Source of the DNA: G963674665 sp964609625
GTDB lineage: Bacteria > Desulfobacterota > Desulfovibrionia > Desulfovibrionales > Desulfovibrionaceae
DNA: 64,000 nucleotides
Assembly (NCBI GenBank): GCA_964609625.1
Contig: CAZSRS010000015.1
Span: 1-64,000 of the forward strand
Reading direction: 5' to 3'
The notes below the pieces were generated by a model. That model was not told the DNA's origin, made no database searches, and saw only the letters and a list, made by a program, of their open reading frames with translations. Position 1 is the stretch's first letter, and every line of letters begins with the position of its first letter. This document shows, piece by piece, positions 34,242 through 42,774 of the stretch. The translations under genes were made by a program, and so were the position numbers.

Positions 34242-34826
34242 ATGACCACGGTGTTCGATCTTGTACGCAAGACCCGCAGTGTCCGCCGTTTCAGGGAATC
34301 CGTCGAGGTATCCATGGAAACCCTGGAGTACCTCGTGGACCTTGCCCGGTGTACGGCCTCTGCCGCGAACAAGCAACCCCTGAAGTACGTCCTGAGTGCG
34401 GATAGAGAAACCAACGCCAGGATTTTCAGCCGTCTCGCCTGGGCAGCCTATCTCCCGGAGTGGCCCGGTCCCGGGGCAGGGGAACGCCCCGCCGGGTATA
34501 TTGTCATCTGCCTGGATACCGCGATCAGCGAGAAGGTGGACTGCGATCACGGCATAGCGGTGCAGACCATGGCCTTGGGCGCGGCGGAACTCAGCATGGG
34601 GTGTTGCATTCTTGGGGCCATTCAACGTGAAAAGCTCATGCAAGACTTGAATATCCCCGAAACCATGCGCATTCTGCTTGTCCTGGCCCTGGGCGTACCG
34701 GCCGAGGAGTGCAGATTGGAGCCCCTGGGAGCGGAGCGCTCCATAAAATATTATCGTGACCAGAACGGGGTGCATCACGTACCCAAACGGGGGTTGGAGG
34801 AGGTCATCCTCCGCCGCCTCGGGTGA
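34242..34826 (+). CDS. Nitroreductase-family flavoprotein
   Basis: A 194-residue FMN-dependent enzyme of the nitroreductase fold, with the typical start (RKTRSVRRF) and FMN-binding Arg/Ser residues, ASAANKQPLKYV, and the mid-chain DHGIAVQTMALGAAELSMGCC segment. Substrate is unknown. I use the ATG 9 nt after GGAGGA; a GTG seven codons upstream is less likely. It is followed within 30 nt by rsfS on the same strand. Confidence 0.88.
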   Translation: MTTVFDLVRKTRSVRRFRESVEVSMETLEYLVDLARCTASAANKQPLKYVLSADRETNARIFSRLAWAAYLPEWPGPGAGERPAGYIVICLDTAISEKVDCDHGIAVQTMALGAAELSMGCCILGAIQREKLMQDLNIPETMRILLVLALGVPAEECRLEPLGAERSIKYYRDQNGVHHVPKRGLEEVILRRLG

Positions 34827-34853
34827 ACCGAAAACCTTGACCAGTATGGTACC

Positions 34854-35306
34854 ATGACGGAAAAAGTAAAGAAATACAGTACAATTCCTTCACTTGAAAA
34901 AGCAGTCCTGATGGCCGAGTGGCTGCGGGAAAAACAAGGCAGCAGGATTCTCGGCCTCGATGTGCGCGATCAGAGCGCCGCCACGGATATCATGCTGCTG
35001 ACCAGCGCCAAGAACACGAGGCATGCCCAGGCCTTGGCGGATTTCCTGCTCAAGAACTGCGGCCAGGAAAGCCTCGAGACCTTGGGCATGGAGGGCTACA
35101 AGAACGGACAGTGGGTGCTCCTGGATTGCAACGACGTGATTGTGCACATTTTTTTGCACCACAATCGTGACTTCTACAATCTCGAAGGCCTTTGGTCCCA
35201 GGCCAAGGTCGTCATCGACCTGCCCGACGAGCCGAACGCCTCTTCCTCCACTGCCAGCCCTGCCGCGCCGCAAGCCGGCGACTCCGAGGCAAAGGACCAC
35301 GTATGA
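34854..35306 (+). CDS. rsfS: Ribosomal silencing factor RsfS
   Basis: A 150-residue protein of the RsfS/Iojap family, which binds ribosomal protein uL14 and prevents subunit joining when nutrients are short. The conserved core (DVRDQSAATDIMLLTSAKNTRHAQALADFL, given here only in part) spans residues about 38-120, with W85-Y-like and D-V-I-V-H-I-F segments. The C-terminal 25 residues are Ser/Pro/Ala-rich and unstructured. Its TGA overlaps the gpmI ATG (ATGA), so the two are translationally coupled. Confidence 0.94.
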   Translation: MTEKVKKYSTIPSLEKAVLMAEWLREKQGSRILGLDVRDQSAATDIMLLTSAKNTRHAQALADFLLKNCGQESLETLGMEGYKNGQWVLLDCNDVIVHIFLHHNRDFYNLEGLWSQAKVVIDLPDEPNASSSTASPAAPQAGDSEAKDHV

Positions 35307-36883
35307 AACCGACTCCGACACTGCTCCTGATTCTCGACGGCTGGGGCTTGGCGCCCGACGGTCCGGGCAATGCCGTGTCCCTTGCCAGAACTCCCACCCT
35401 GGACAGCCTGCTCCGCCGCTACCCCTGGACCACCCTGGCCTGCTCCGGCCGGGCCGTGGGGTTGCCCGACGGTTTCATGGGCAATTCCGAAGTGGGACAC
35501 ATGAACATCGGCGCTGGTAGGGTGATGTATCAGGACATGACCCGCATCGACATGGCCATTGAAGACGGCTCCCTGTACGGGAACAATGTCCTGCTGGAAC
35601 TTCTTACCCAAGTCAAGACAGCAGGGGGGCGGTTGCACTTCATGGGACTGCTCTCCGACGGCGGCGTGCACAGCCATGTGAACCATCTCCACGCCCTGCT
35701 GCGGATGGCCAAGGATCACGACGTGCCGGCCGTTGTCCACGCCTTTCTCGACGGCCGGGATACCCCTCCCACCAGCGGCAAGGGCTATTTACAGGACCTT
35801 GAGCGTTACTTGAAGGATTTGGGGCATGGCTGCATCGCCACGGTCATGGGCCGTTATTACGCCATGGATCGTGACAAGCGCTGGGAACGCAACGCCCTGG
35901 CCTACCACGCCATGACCATGGGGCGGGGCGAGTTCGCTCCTTCCGCCACGGCGGCCGTGCAGCAGGGCTACGATGCCGGCGAGAACGACGAGTTCGTCAA
36001 GCCCCGCGTGGTCACCGATGCGGCTGGAGTGCCCCTGGCACTGCTGCGGGACCGAGACGGCATTTTTTTCTTCAACTTTCGTGCCGACCGCGCCCGTCAG
36101 ATATGCACCAGCCTGTTCAAGCAGGACTTCGATTCTTTTCCGCGCCAGGTGTTGCGCTCTTTGAGCGGCTTCGCCACCATGACCTGCTATGAGTCCACCT
36201 TCCCCATGCCCGTGGCCTTTCCTCCGATTTCCACGGCCAACACCCTGGGAGAGATCGTCTCGGGCATGGGTTTACGGCAACTGCGCATCGCGGAGACGGA
36301 GAAGTACGCCCACGTCACCTACTTTCTCAACTGCGGCCGCGAGGAACCTTTTCCCGGAGAAGAGCGCGTCATGGTACCTTCCCCCCGCGAAGTGGCCACC
36401 TATGACCTCAAGCCCGAGATGAGCGCCGAAGAGGTCACCGGAAAGTTCATGGAACACTGGAAAGGCGGCCGCTTTTCCCTGGCGGTGTGCAACCTCGCGA
36501 ACCTGGACATGGTGGGGCATACCGGCATCATTCCCGCGGCCATTGAGGCCTGCGAGACCGTGGACCTCTGTGTGGCCCGTTTGGTGGAGACCGTGCTCGC
36601 CGACGGAGGACGCGTGCTGCTCACCGCTGACCACGGCAACGCCGAGGAAATGCTCGACGCACACGGCAATCCCCAGACCGCGCACAGCCTCAACCCCGTG
36701 CGCCTGGCGCTGATCGCCGCGGATTTCGAAGGCCTGCCACGCCAAGTACTGCGCCAGGATGGGGGAAAATTGGGAGACATCGCACCCACGATTCTGGACC
36801 TATGGGGGCAGCCCAAGCCGCGGGACATGAGCGGTGAGAGTCTGCTGCTAGACACGGAGGCGGTGAAACGCCATGCGGGATGA
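35303..36883 (+). CDS. gpmI: 2,3-Bisphosphoglycerate-independent phosphoglycerate mutase
   Basis: A 526-residue Mn-dependent glycolytic mutase interconverting 3- and 2-phosphoglycerate. The first metal site (LDGWG) starts at residue 11, the phosphoserine Ser62 lies in GNSEVGHMNIG, and the second metal set (DHGNAEEML) is near 445. Length is normal. It starts within rsfS (4-nt overlap), and its own end overlaps the next small gene by 11 bases. Confidence 0.97.
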   Translation: MKPTPTLLLILDGWGLAPDGPGNAVSLARTPTLDSLLRRYPWTTLACSGRAVGLPDGFMGNSEVGHMNIGAGRVMYQDMTRIDMAIEDGSLYGNNVLLELLTQVKTAGGRLHFMGLLSDGGVHSHVNHLHALLRMAKDHDVPAVVHAFLDGRDTPPTSGKGYLQDLERYLKDLGHGCIATVMGRYYAMDRDKRWERNALAYHAMTMGRGEFAPSATAAVQQGYDAGENDEFVKPRVVTDAAGVPLALLRDRDGIFFFNFRADRARQICTSLFKQDFDSFPRQVLRSLSGFATMTCYESTFPMPVAFPPISTANTLGEIVSGMGLRQLRIAETEKYAHVTYFLNCGREEPFPGEERVMVPSPREVATYDLKPEMSAEEVTGKFMEHWKGGRFSLAVCNLANLDMVGHTGIIPAAIEACETVDLCVARLVETVLADGGRVLLTADHGNAEEMLDAHGNPQTAHSLNPVRLALIAADFEGLPRQVLRQDGGKLGDIAPTILDLWGQPKPRDMSGESLLLDTEAVKRHAG

Positions 36884-37118
36884 CAAGAACAAGCCCTTGC
36901 TGCCGGTGAAACCCGTGGGGGTGGAGCTGATCTATATCTATTCCTGTCCGTTTTGTGAGCGACAGGTACCCGTCATCAGCCCCACCAAGCCTTCCATGGC
37001 CCAGTGCGAAGCCTGCAAGGGGCATTTTCCCATCGTACCCGTGGATGACAAGACGGTGCATTTCTTCAAGATCATGCTCGCCAACGGCAAGGCTGGCATC
37101 GATCCGGATTTTGTCTGA
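36873..37118 (+). CDS. Small zinc-ribbon protein
   Basis: An 81-residue protein with two CxxC pairs (SCPFCER and CEACKGH), which should bind one zinc. The ATG lies inside the last codons of gpmI, so expression is coupled to it. It is followed by a glycosyltransferase 17 nt downstream. Its size and the spaced cysteine pairs suggest a nucleic-acid- or protein-binding module. I recognise no characterised homologue. Confidence 0.72.
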   Translation: MRDDKNKPLLPVKPVGVELIYIYSCPFCERQVPVISPTKPSMAQCEACKGHFPIVPVDDKTVHFFKIMLANGKAGIDPDFV

Positions 37119-37135
37119 CCACTACAGGTGGGGGC

Positions 37136-38263
37136 GTGACCGCGAACCTTGCAGCCCTCGGTACCGTATTGCAACACACACTGCTCGAACAGCGGGGCGG
37201 GGCCTCTCGTGTGGCCCATGCCCTGCATTGTGGCGTGCTCGATGCCGGAGGGCAAAGCCACTACAGCTTTGAGCTGGCCGAAACCGAAATGGGGCGCAAG
37301 TCCCTGGCCCGGCGCTCCTGGCTGGAGCGCTTCCTCCAGGCCGTGCAAACCGCCGATTTGCTCCACCTGCATGCCACGCTGGACTGGGGAGCCTTGCTCC
37401 AACTGCTGCCCCTTGGCGTACCGCTGGTTGTCACCCTACACGACTGCCGCCTGCTCACAGGAGGGTGCCCCTACCCCCTGGAGTGTGTCCATCTGTTCTC
37501 CGGATGCGTGGATCCCTGCCCACGGGGATTTCCAGAGGCTGGGCAGCGCCAAGCCAGGCAGATGGAATTGCTGCGGGCGCTACGCCCCGTAGTGCTGTGC
37601 CCTTCGCGCTGGATGCGTACCCTGGCGGCACGGGTGTTGCCGGAAGCCACCATCCGCTGCATTCCCAACGGCGTGGCTTGGCCCGAGATACTGCCTGCCA
37701 AGCGAGAGGCCAGGACCTCCTGGGGAGTGACCCTGGGCGCGCGCATGGCTCTGTTCGTGGCACACGGCGGGGAAGCCGCGGCCTACAAAGGCGGTGGGCA
37801 TTGGCGCCTGATATGGGCCGGTATCAAGGAACGCTGCCCTCAGGCAGTGGGCTTTTTTATCGGGGGGGAAGCCCACCAGTGTGAAAAGGATTTGGCGTTG
37901 CTCCCGTATCTGGACACCGAGCGATTGCAAGGATTGTTGCGCGCGGCCGACGTCTTGGTCTATCCCACTCTGGCCGACAACCACCCCCTGATCGTTCTGG
38001 AGGCCATGGCCATGGGGTGCCCTGTTGCCGCATGGAACACTGGTGGAGTAGGGGAGCAGATCGAACACGGCCGGACCGGATTGCTGGCCGAGTCAGGAGA
38101 TCTTCAGGCACTGATCGAGGCTGCGGCATGGCTCCTGACCAACCCCACCGCGGCTTCGGGCATGGGGCGCGCGGCACACGTGTTGGGCAAGGAACGGTTC
38201 CGTATCGGCCGTATGGTGGCCGACCATTTGAATCTCTATGCCAAGGCCGGTGAGCCTGCTTGA
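37136..38263 (+). CDS. Family 4 glycosyltransferase
   Basis: A 375-residue GT-B glycosyltransferase. The N-terminal acceptor domain includes VVTLHDCRLLTGGC, and the C-terminal donor domain has the E-x7-E-like motif (PLIVLEAMAMGCPVAAWNTGGVGEQ). The start is GTG behind AGGTGGGG. It is the last gene of the rsfS-gpmI-zinc ribbon run; a link of glycan building to glycolysis is not evident. Donor and acceptor are unknown. Confidence 0.85.
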   Translation: MTANLAALGTVLQHTLLEQRGGASRVAHALHCGVLDAGGQSHYSFELAETEMGRKSLARRSWLERFLQAVQTADLLHLHATLDWGALLQLLPLGVPLVVTLHDCRLLTGGCPYPLECVHLFSGCVDPCPRGFPEAGQRQARQMELLRALRPVVLCPSRWMRTLAARVLPEATIRCIPNGVAWPEILPAKREARTSWGVTLGARMALFVAHGGEAAAYKGGGHWRLIWAGIKERCPQAVGFFIGGEAHQCEKDLALLPYLDTERLQGLLRAADVLVYPTLADNHPLIVLEAMAMGCPVAAWNTGGVGEQIEHGRTGLLAESGDLQALIEAAAWLLTNPTAASGMGRAAHVLGKERFRIGRMVADHLNLYAKAGEPA

Positions 38264-38312
38264 TCTTCAACCCGAATCGCGGTGTTGTTCGGTCGACAAG
38301 AAGCGGGGTAGG

Positions 38313-38966
38313 CTACACGATGACGTGCCGCCTGATGAAGGAGACCACTTCCTCGGGCGTATCCAGTATGGTGAGAATATCCAGCTCGGATTCCTTCACG
38401 TACCCCCTGCTCACCATGGTCTCCCGGATCCAAGCCAGCAGTCCTTTCCAGTACGCACTGTCGTAGAGCACGATGGGGAAGGGTTTGATCCGTCTGGTCT
38501 GGCTGAGCACCGAGGCCTCGAAGAATTCGTCCAGTGTGCCCAATCCTCCGGGCATGACGACGTAGGCGTAGGCGTATTTCACGAACATCACCTTGCGAAC
38601 GAAGAAGTATTTGAATTCGCAGGGAACGGTCTGGTACTTGTTGGGCGCTTGCTCCATGGGCAGGCGGATGTTCAGGCCCACGGAAGTGCCGTTGGCCTCG
38701 AAGGCGCCCTTGTTGGCGGCCTCCATGACACCAGGGCCTCCACCGCTGATCACGGCGTACCCGGCTCCCACCAGCAGCCGGGCCAACTTCTCGGCATCCT
38801 GATAGACCTTTTCGTCGGGTTTGCAACGGGCTGTACCGAAAATGCTCACGGCCGGGCCGATTTCGTTCAGGGAATCGAAACCATCCACGATTTCGGCCAT
38901 GATCTTGAACAAGCGCCAGGACTCGTGCATGGAAAGGTCGTCGATGAGAAATTGTTTGGTGGTCAT
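38313..38966 (-). CDS. LOG-family Rossmann-fold protein (TIGR00730 type)
   Basis: A 217-residue protein with the signatures SGGGPGVMEAANKGA and PGGLGTLDEF, which bind the nucleotide in cytokinin riboside 5'-monophosphate phosphoribohydrolases (LOG) and related AMP nucleosidases. The cellular substrate in bacteria of this type is unclear, with AMP or cytokinin-like nucleotides possible. The ATG at 38966 has GGAGGGACA before it. It is convergent with the glycosyltransferase and divergent from the beta-CASP nuclease. A second, shorter protein with this fold is encoded near 60.6 kb. Confidence 0.92.
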   Translation of the reverse strand: MTTKQFLIDDLSMHESWRLFKIMAEIVDGFDSLNEIGPAVSIFGTARCKPDEKVYQDAEKLARLLVGAGYAVISGGGPGVMEAANKGAFEANGTSVGLNIRLPMEQAPNKYQTVPCEFKYFFVRKVMFVKYAYAYVVMPGGLGTLDEFFEASVLSQTRRIKPFPIVLYDSAYWKGLLAWIRETMVSRGYVKESELDILTILDTPEEVVSFIRRHVIV

Positions 38967-39156
38967 TGTCCCTCCTTTGCGTCTAATACTAAATAGTTCC
39001 GGAATTATCCGCAACAGCGGACCAATGGACCCTTTGGGTTCCCGCGTGCGACGCGGAGATTCCCCTCGCCGGGCCCGCTCCGGAAGGCATGAAGAAATGC
39101 CTTGAAACCCAGTGCCTTCGCGCGCTAGATTGGTAAAAAATGCAAGGGGTACATCG

Positions 39157-40773
39157 ATGCGAATCACTTTTCTTGGCGCCGCGCAGACCGTCACCGGTTC
39201 CTGTTATCTGATCCAGGCCGGCTCGAAACGCTTTGCGGTGGATTGCGGCATGCATCAAGGCAACAGCGAGATCGAGAAACGCAACCGTGAGATTGATCGA
39301 TACTCTCCTGAATCCATTGATTTTTTCTTGATCACCCATGCCCACATCGACCACTCGGGCCTGCTCCCGCTCATGGTACAACAGGGATTCAAAGGCACGA
39401 TCCATTGCACTCCTCCAACACGGGACCTCCTGGAAATCATGCTCCTGGACAGTGCGCACATTCAGGAGATGGAAGCCGAGTGGGAGAACAAGAAGCGCCG
39501 CAGGCATGGCAACGGGCAGGTCAAGCCCCTCTACACCCAGGAGGACGTGGGAAAGACACTCACGCTCTTCCATGCCGTGCATTATAACGAACCTTTCGAG
39601 CCCGCTCCCGGGTTGCGGGTGACCTACAGAGACGCGGGGCACATCCTGGGTTCGGCATTCATCGAGCTTTTCGTGGAAGAATCCGGCGATACCTATCGGT
39701 TGCTGTTCTCCGGCGATTTGGGCCGGCCCGACCAATTATTGATCCGCGATCCCAGTCAAGCCAATCCCACGGACTACCTGTTCCTCGAATCAACGTACGG
39801 CGATCGCAATCACAAGGACGAGAGCACCAGCCGAGACGAACTGGCCCAGGCCATCGCCTACAGCTACAGGCACAAGGAAAAGGTCATCATCCCGGCCTTT
39901 GCTGTGGAGCGTACCCAGGAAGTCATCTACTCCTTGTACCTGCTTTCACGGCAAGGGAAACTGCCCGAGGACATGCCCGTCTATCTGGACAGCCCCTTGG
40001 CCATCCAGGCAACGGAAGTGTTTCGCAACTACCCGCACTACTTTGATAAAACAACTCAGGTCATGCTGGAGAACGGCGAGGATCCCTTACAGCTGAAAAA
40101 CCTCAAGTATACCTTGCGCACCGACGAATCCATTGCCATCAACAACTCCAAGGGGCCGGCCGTGGTCATTTCGGCCAGCGGCATGTGCAACGCCGGCCGT
40201 ATCAAGCACCACCTGCGGCACAACCTCTGGCGCCCCGGTGCCAGCATCGTCTTCGTGGGCTTCCAGGCCAAGGGCACGCCCGGACGACGCATCGTGGACG
40301 GAGCGGAGAACATCCGCATCCTGGGCGAGGAGGTAGCCGTGAAGGCCAAGGTCTTCACCATCGGCGGCTTCTCGGCCCATGCCGGACAGAGTCAGATACT
40401 CGACTGGCTTTCAGCCCTGCACAAACAGACCGGCAACGGCCTGCAGGTCTTTCTGGTGCACGGGGAGCGCCGCGCCCAGGAAATTCTGGCCGGACTCATC
40501 CGTGACAAGTTCACGCTCACGGTGCACGTACCGTCGTATCTCGAAAGCTGCGAGCTGGAGCCGGGCAAGGCCGTGGCGGTGGAAACCGCGCCAAAGATCG
40601 CTCAACCCCGCATCGATTGGGACTACATCCTGGCGGATTCTGAAGCCAAAATGGCCGAGCTCCGCGCGCGGGTGGAAAAGGTGCGGCAGCGCCCCTGGGT
40701 GGAGCAGGTGGACGTGCGCGACAGGGTGTTGGAGATCAACGGCGATATCTCCAGCCTGATCTCGGAGCTGTAG
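39157..40773 (+). CDS. MBL/beta-CASP RNase
   Basis: A 538-residue metallo-beta-lactamase/beta-CASP nuclease. The motifs include HAHIDHSG (zinc site) at about residue 64, GDLGRPD, the beta-CASP signatures SASGMCNAGRIKHHL and GFQAKGTPGR, and a final conserved His in VHGE. Relatives (CPSF73-like, RNase J-like) process RNA. An AAGGGGT site precedes the ATG. It is followed by rsmD after only one base, so RNA and ribosome maturation genes are grouped here. Confidence 0.9.
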   Translation: MRITFLGAAQTVTGSCYLIQAGSKRFAVDCGMHQGNSEIEKRNREIDRYSPESIDFFLITHAHIDHSGLLPLMVQQGFKGTIHCTPPTRDLLEIMLLDSAHIQEMEAEWENKKRRRHGNGQVKPLYTQEDVGKTLTLFHAVHYNEPFEPAPGLRVTYRDAGHILGSAFIELFVEESGDTYRLLFSGDLGRPDQLLIRDPSQANPTDYLFLESTYGDRNHKDESTSRDELAQAIAYSYRHKEKVIIPAFAVERTQEVIYSLYLLSRQGKLPEDMPVYLDSPLAIQATEVFRNYPHYFDKTTQVMLENGEDPLQLKNLKYTLRTDESIAINNSKGPAVVISASGMCNAGRIKHHLRHNLWRPGASIVFVGFQAKGTPGRRIVDGAENIRILGEEVAVKAKVFTIGGFSAHAGQSQILDWLSALHKQTGNGLQVFLVHGERRAQEILAGLIRDKFTLTVHVPSYLESCELEPGKAVAVETAPKIAQPRIDWDYILADSEAKMAELRARVEKVRQRPWVEQVDVRDRVLEINGDISSLISEL

Positions 40774-40774
40774 C

Positions 40775-41398
40775 GTGGGGTCCTTGCGCATCACGGCCGG
40801 CGTCTATGGGGGGCGCTCCATCAAGACCCGCGAGGACGGCATCCCCGGTTACCGCCCGGCAACGGCCAAGGTCCGCGAGGCCATATTCTCCATGCTCGAG
40901 TCCTATGGCCAGGACTGGGCTCGGACCAGCATCCTGGACCTTTACGCGGGCAGTGGCAGCCTCGGATTCGAGGCCCTCTCCAGGGGGGCGGCTCTGGTTT
41001 GGTTCGTGGAGCAGGATGCCCATGCTGCCAATCTTATAGCCACGAATCTCGAGGCTCTGGAAGTGGAGAGGTCCCGAACCAGGATTCTTTCCAGGGACCT
41101 GTTCTCCGTTCTCAACCAACGGCAAAAACTCAACCCGCCCCTGTTCCAGCTGGCTTTCATCGATCCTCCCTACGGACGCAACCTTCTGGAGCGGACGTTG
41201 CGCCCCTTGCGTGAGCATGGCTGGTTGGCGCCGGAGGCCTTGATCGTGGCCGAGGTGGAGGCGCGGGTATCAGCCGAAAACCTTGCGGACACCAACGGGC
41301 TGGAACTGCTCAGGGACCGCACCTACGGACAGACAAGGATCGTGTTATGGAAGGATGCAACCGATTGGCCATCTACCCCGGAACCTTTGACCCCCTGA
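40775..41398 (+). CDS. rsmD: 16S rRNA (guanine966-N2)-methyltransferase RsmD
   Basis: A 207-residue SAM-dependent methyltransferase that modifies G966 of 16S rRNA. The start (RITAGVYGGRSI) is typical. The SAM-binding motif is LDLYAGSGSLGFEALSRG, and the catalytic motif is IDPPYG. It begins with GTG one base after the RNase stop. Its 3' end overlaps coaD by 52 bases, an overlap also common in other bacteria where rsmD and coaD are neighbours. Confidence 0.95.
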   Translation: MGSLRITAGVYGGRSIKTREDGIPGYRPATAKVREAIFSMLESYGQDWARTSILDLYAGSGSLGFEALSRGAALVWFVEQDAHAANLIATNLEALEVERSRTRILSRDLFSVLNQRQKLNPPLFQLAFIDPPYGRNLLERTLRPLREHGWLAPEALIVAEVEARVSAENLADTNGLELLRDRTYGQTRIVLWKDATDWPSTPEPLTP

Positions 41399-41841
41399 CT
41401 TTCGGCCATGTCAGCCTGATCAAGCGCGGCCTGGATATCTTTGACAAGATCATCGTGGCGGTGGCCAAACACTCCACCAAAAATCCCCTCTTCAGTCTGG
41501 AAGAGCGGACGGAGATGGCTCAAGAATACTTCAAGGACCAGCCCAGAGTCACGGTGGAGCCCTTTTACGGCCTGCTGGTCAACTATGTGGAGGAGAAGGG
41601 CGCCAAGGCCATACTCAGGGGATTGCGCGCGGTCTCGGACTTCGAGTACGAATTTCAGATGGCCCTCATGAACCGCAAGCTCTCCAAGCAAATTCAGACT
41701 GTATTCTTGATGACCGATTACCGCTGGTTGTACATCAGCTCCACAATCATCAAGGAGGCAGCCAGGCACGGGGGTGATGTCCGTGGTCTGGTGCCGGACA
41801 CGGTCTTTTTCCGCATGCAGGAACGCTACGGATTGCGATGA
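41347..41841 (+). CDS. coaD: Phosphopantetheine adenylyltransferase CoaD
   Basis: A 164-residue hexameric enzyme catalysing the penultimate step of coenzyme A synthesis, ATP + 4'-phosphopantetheine to dephospho-CoA. The (H/T)xGH motif is TFGH (in YPGTFDPLTFGH), and the ISST motif lies near residue 127. It starts inside rsmD (52-nt overlap, different frame) and is followed by miaA after 6 nt. Confidence 0.96.
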   Translation: MEGCNRLAIYPGTFDPLTFGHVSLIKRGLDIFDKIIVAVAKHSTKNPLFSLEERTEMAQEYFKDQPRVTVEPFYGLLVNYVEEKGAKAILRGLRAVSDFEYEFQMALMNRKLSKQIQTVFLMTDYRWLYISSTIIKEAARHGGDVRGLVPDTVFFRMQERYGLR

Positions 41842-41847
41842 GGCGCC

Positions 41848-42774
41848 ATGCAACGGGTCATCGTATTGGCCGGCCTCACGGGCGCCGGGAAGACCTCCTT
41901 GGCCGTGAAGCTGGCCGGAATCTTTCCCTGCACAGTGATCAACGCGGACTCCAGGCAGGTCTATGCCGAGTTTCCGATCATCACTGCCCAACCCACGGCT
42001 GAGGAGCGTTCTGCCTGCCCCCATGAATTGTACGGTTTCCTCTCCTGCGGGGAAAAGATCACTGCTGGGGTCTTTTCCCGACTTTGCAGAGATGCGGTGG
42101 ACACCGCACTGGGGGAGGGGCGTCAGCCACTTATCGTCGGAGGGACAGGCCTCTATCTGCGCTCTTTGCTCCACGGACTGGCACCGATTCCCGAAGTGCC
42201 CGCCACGGTGTCGGAGGCCTTGGTTAAAAAACTTAAGGAGCAAGGCCTGCCAATGCTTCGCGAACAACTTGAAGCGGTGGATCCGGAGTATGCCGCGACT
42301 ATCCACCCCAATGACAGGCAGCGCACCCTGCGTGCCCTTGAAGTGTTCGAGGCGACAGGCAAGCCCTTGTCCTGGTGGCATGCCTGTCCCGTGGACAAAC
42401 CGCCGCTTCGGGCATTGCAATTGGTCTTGGGGGTGGAGCTTGCCGAATTGGAACCGCTCCTGCGCATAAGAATCGACTTGATGCTTCAGGCCGGAGCCGT
42501 GGAAGAGGCGCGCCGGGCCTGGGAATCCTGCCCCGACCCCACAGCCCCCGGGTGGAGTTCCATAGGCTGCGCCGAGTTGTTGGCCTACATCCGAGGCGAA
42601 TGTGACCTGGAGCACGCCAGGGAACATTGGTTCAGGAACACCCGTGCCTATGCCAAACGCCAGCTCACCTGGTTCCGCAAGGAGCAGGGCGTGCAGTGGC
42701 TGCGGCCGGGAGAGGAGGACAAGGCCGTTGCCTTGGTGTCTGCCTTTCTCCAGATGCCTGCAGGTGACGCATGA
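41848..42774 (+). CDS. miaA: tRNA dimethylallyltransferase MiaA
   Basis: A 308-residue enzyme transferring a dimethylallyl group to A37 of tRNAs that read UNN codons. The P-loop (GLTGAGKTSLAVKLA), INADSRQVY and the GGTGLYLRSLLHGL segment are intact. Its TGA overlaps the start of the SpoIID-domain gene (ATGA), so the two are coupled. Confidence 0.95.
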   Translation: MQRVIVLAGLTGAGKTSLAVKLAGIFPCTVINADSRQVYAEFPIITAQPTAEERSACPHELYGFLSCGEKITAGVFSRLCRDAVDTALGEGRQPLIVGGTGLYLRSLLHGLAPIPEVPATVSEALVKKLKEQGLPMLREQLEAVDPEYAATIHPNDRQRTLRALEVFEATGKPLSWWHACPVDKPPLRALQLVLGVELAELEPLLRIRIDLMLQAGAVEEARRAWESCPDPTAPGWSSIGCAELLAYIRGECDLEHAREHWFRNTRAYAKRQLTWFRKEQGVQWLRPGEEDKAVALVSAFLQMPAGDA

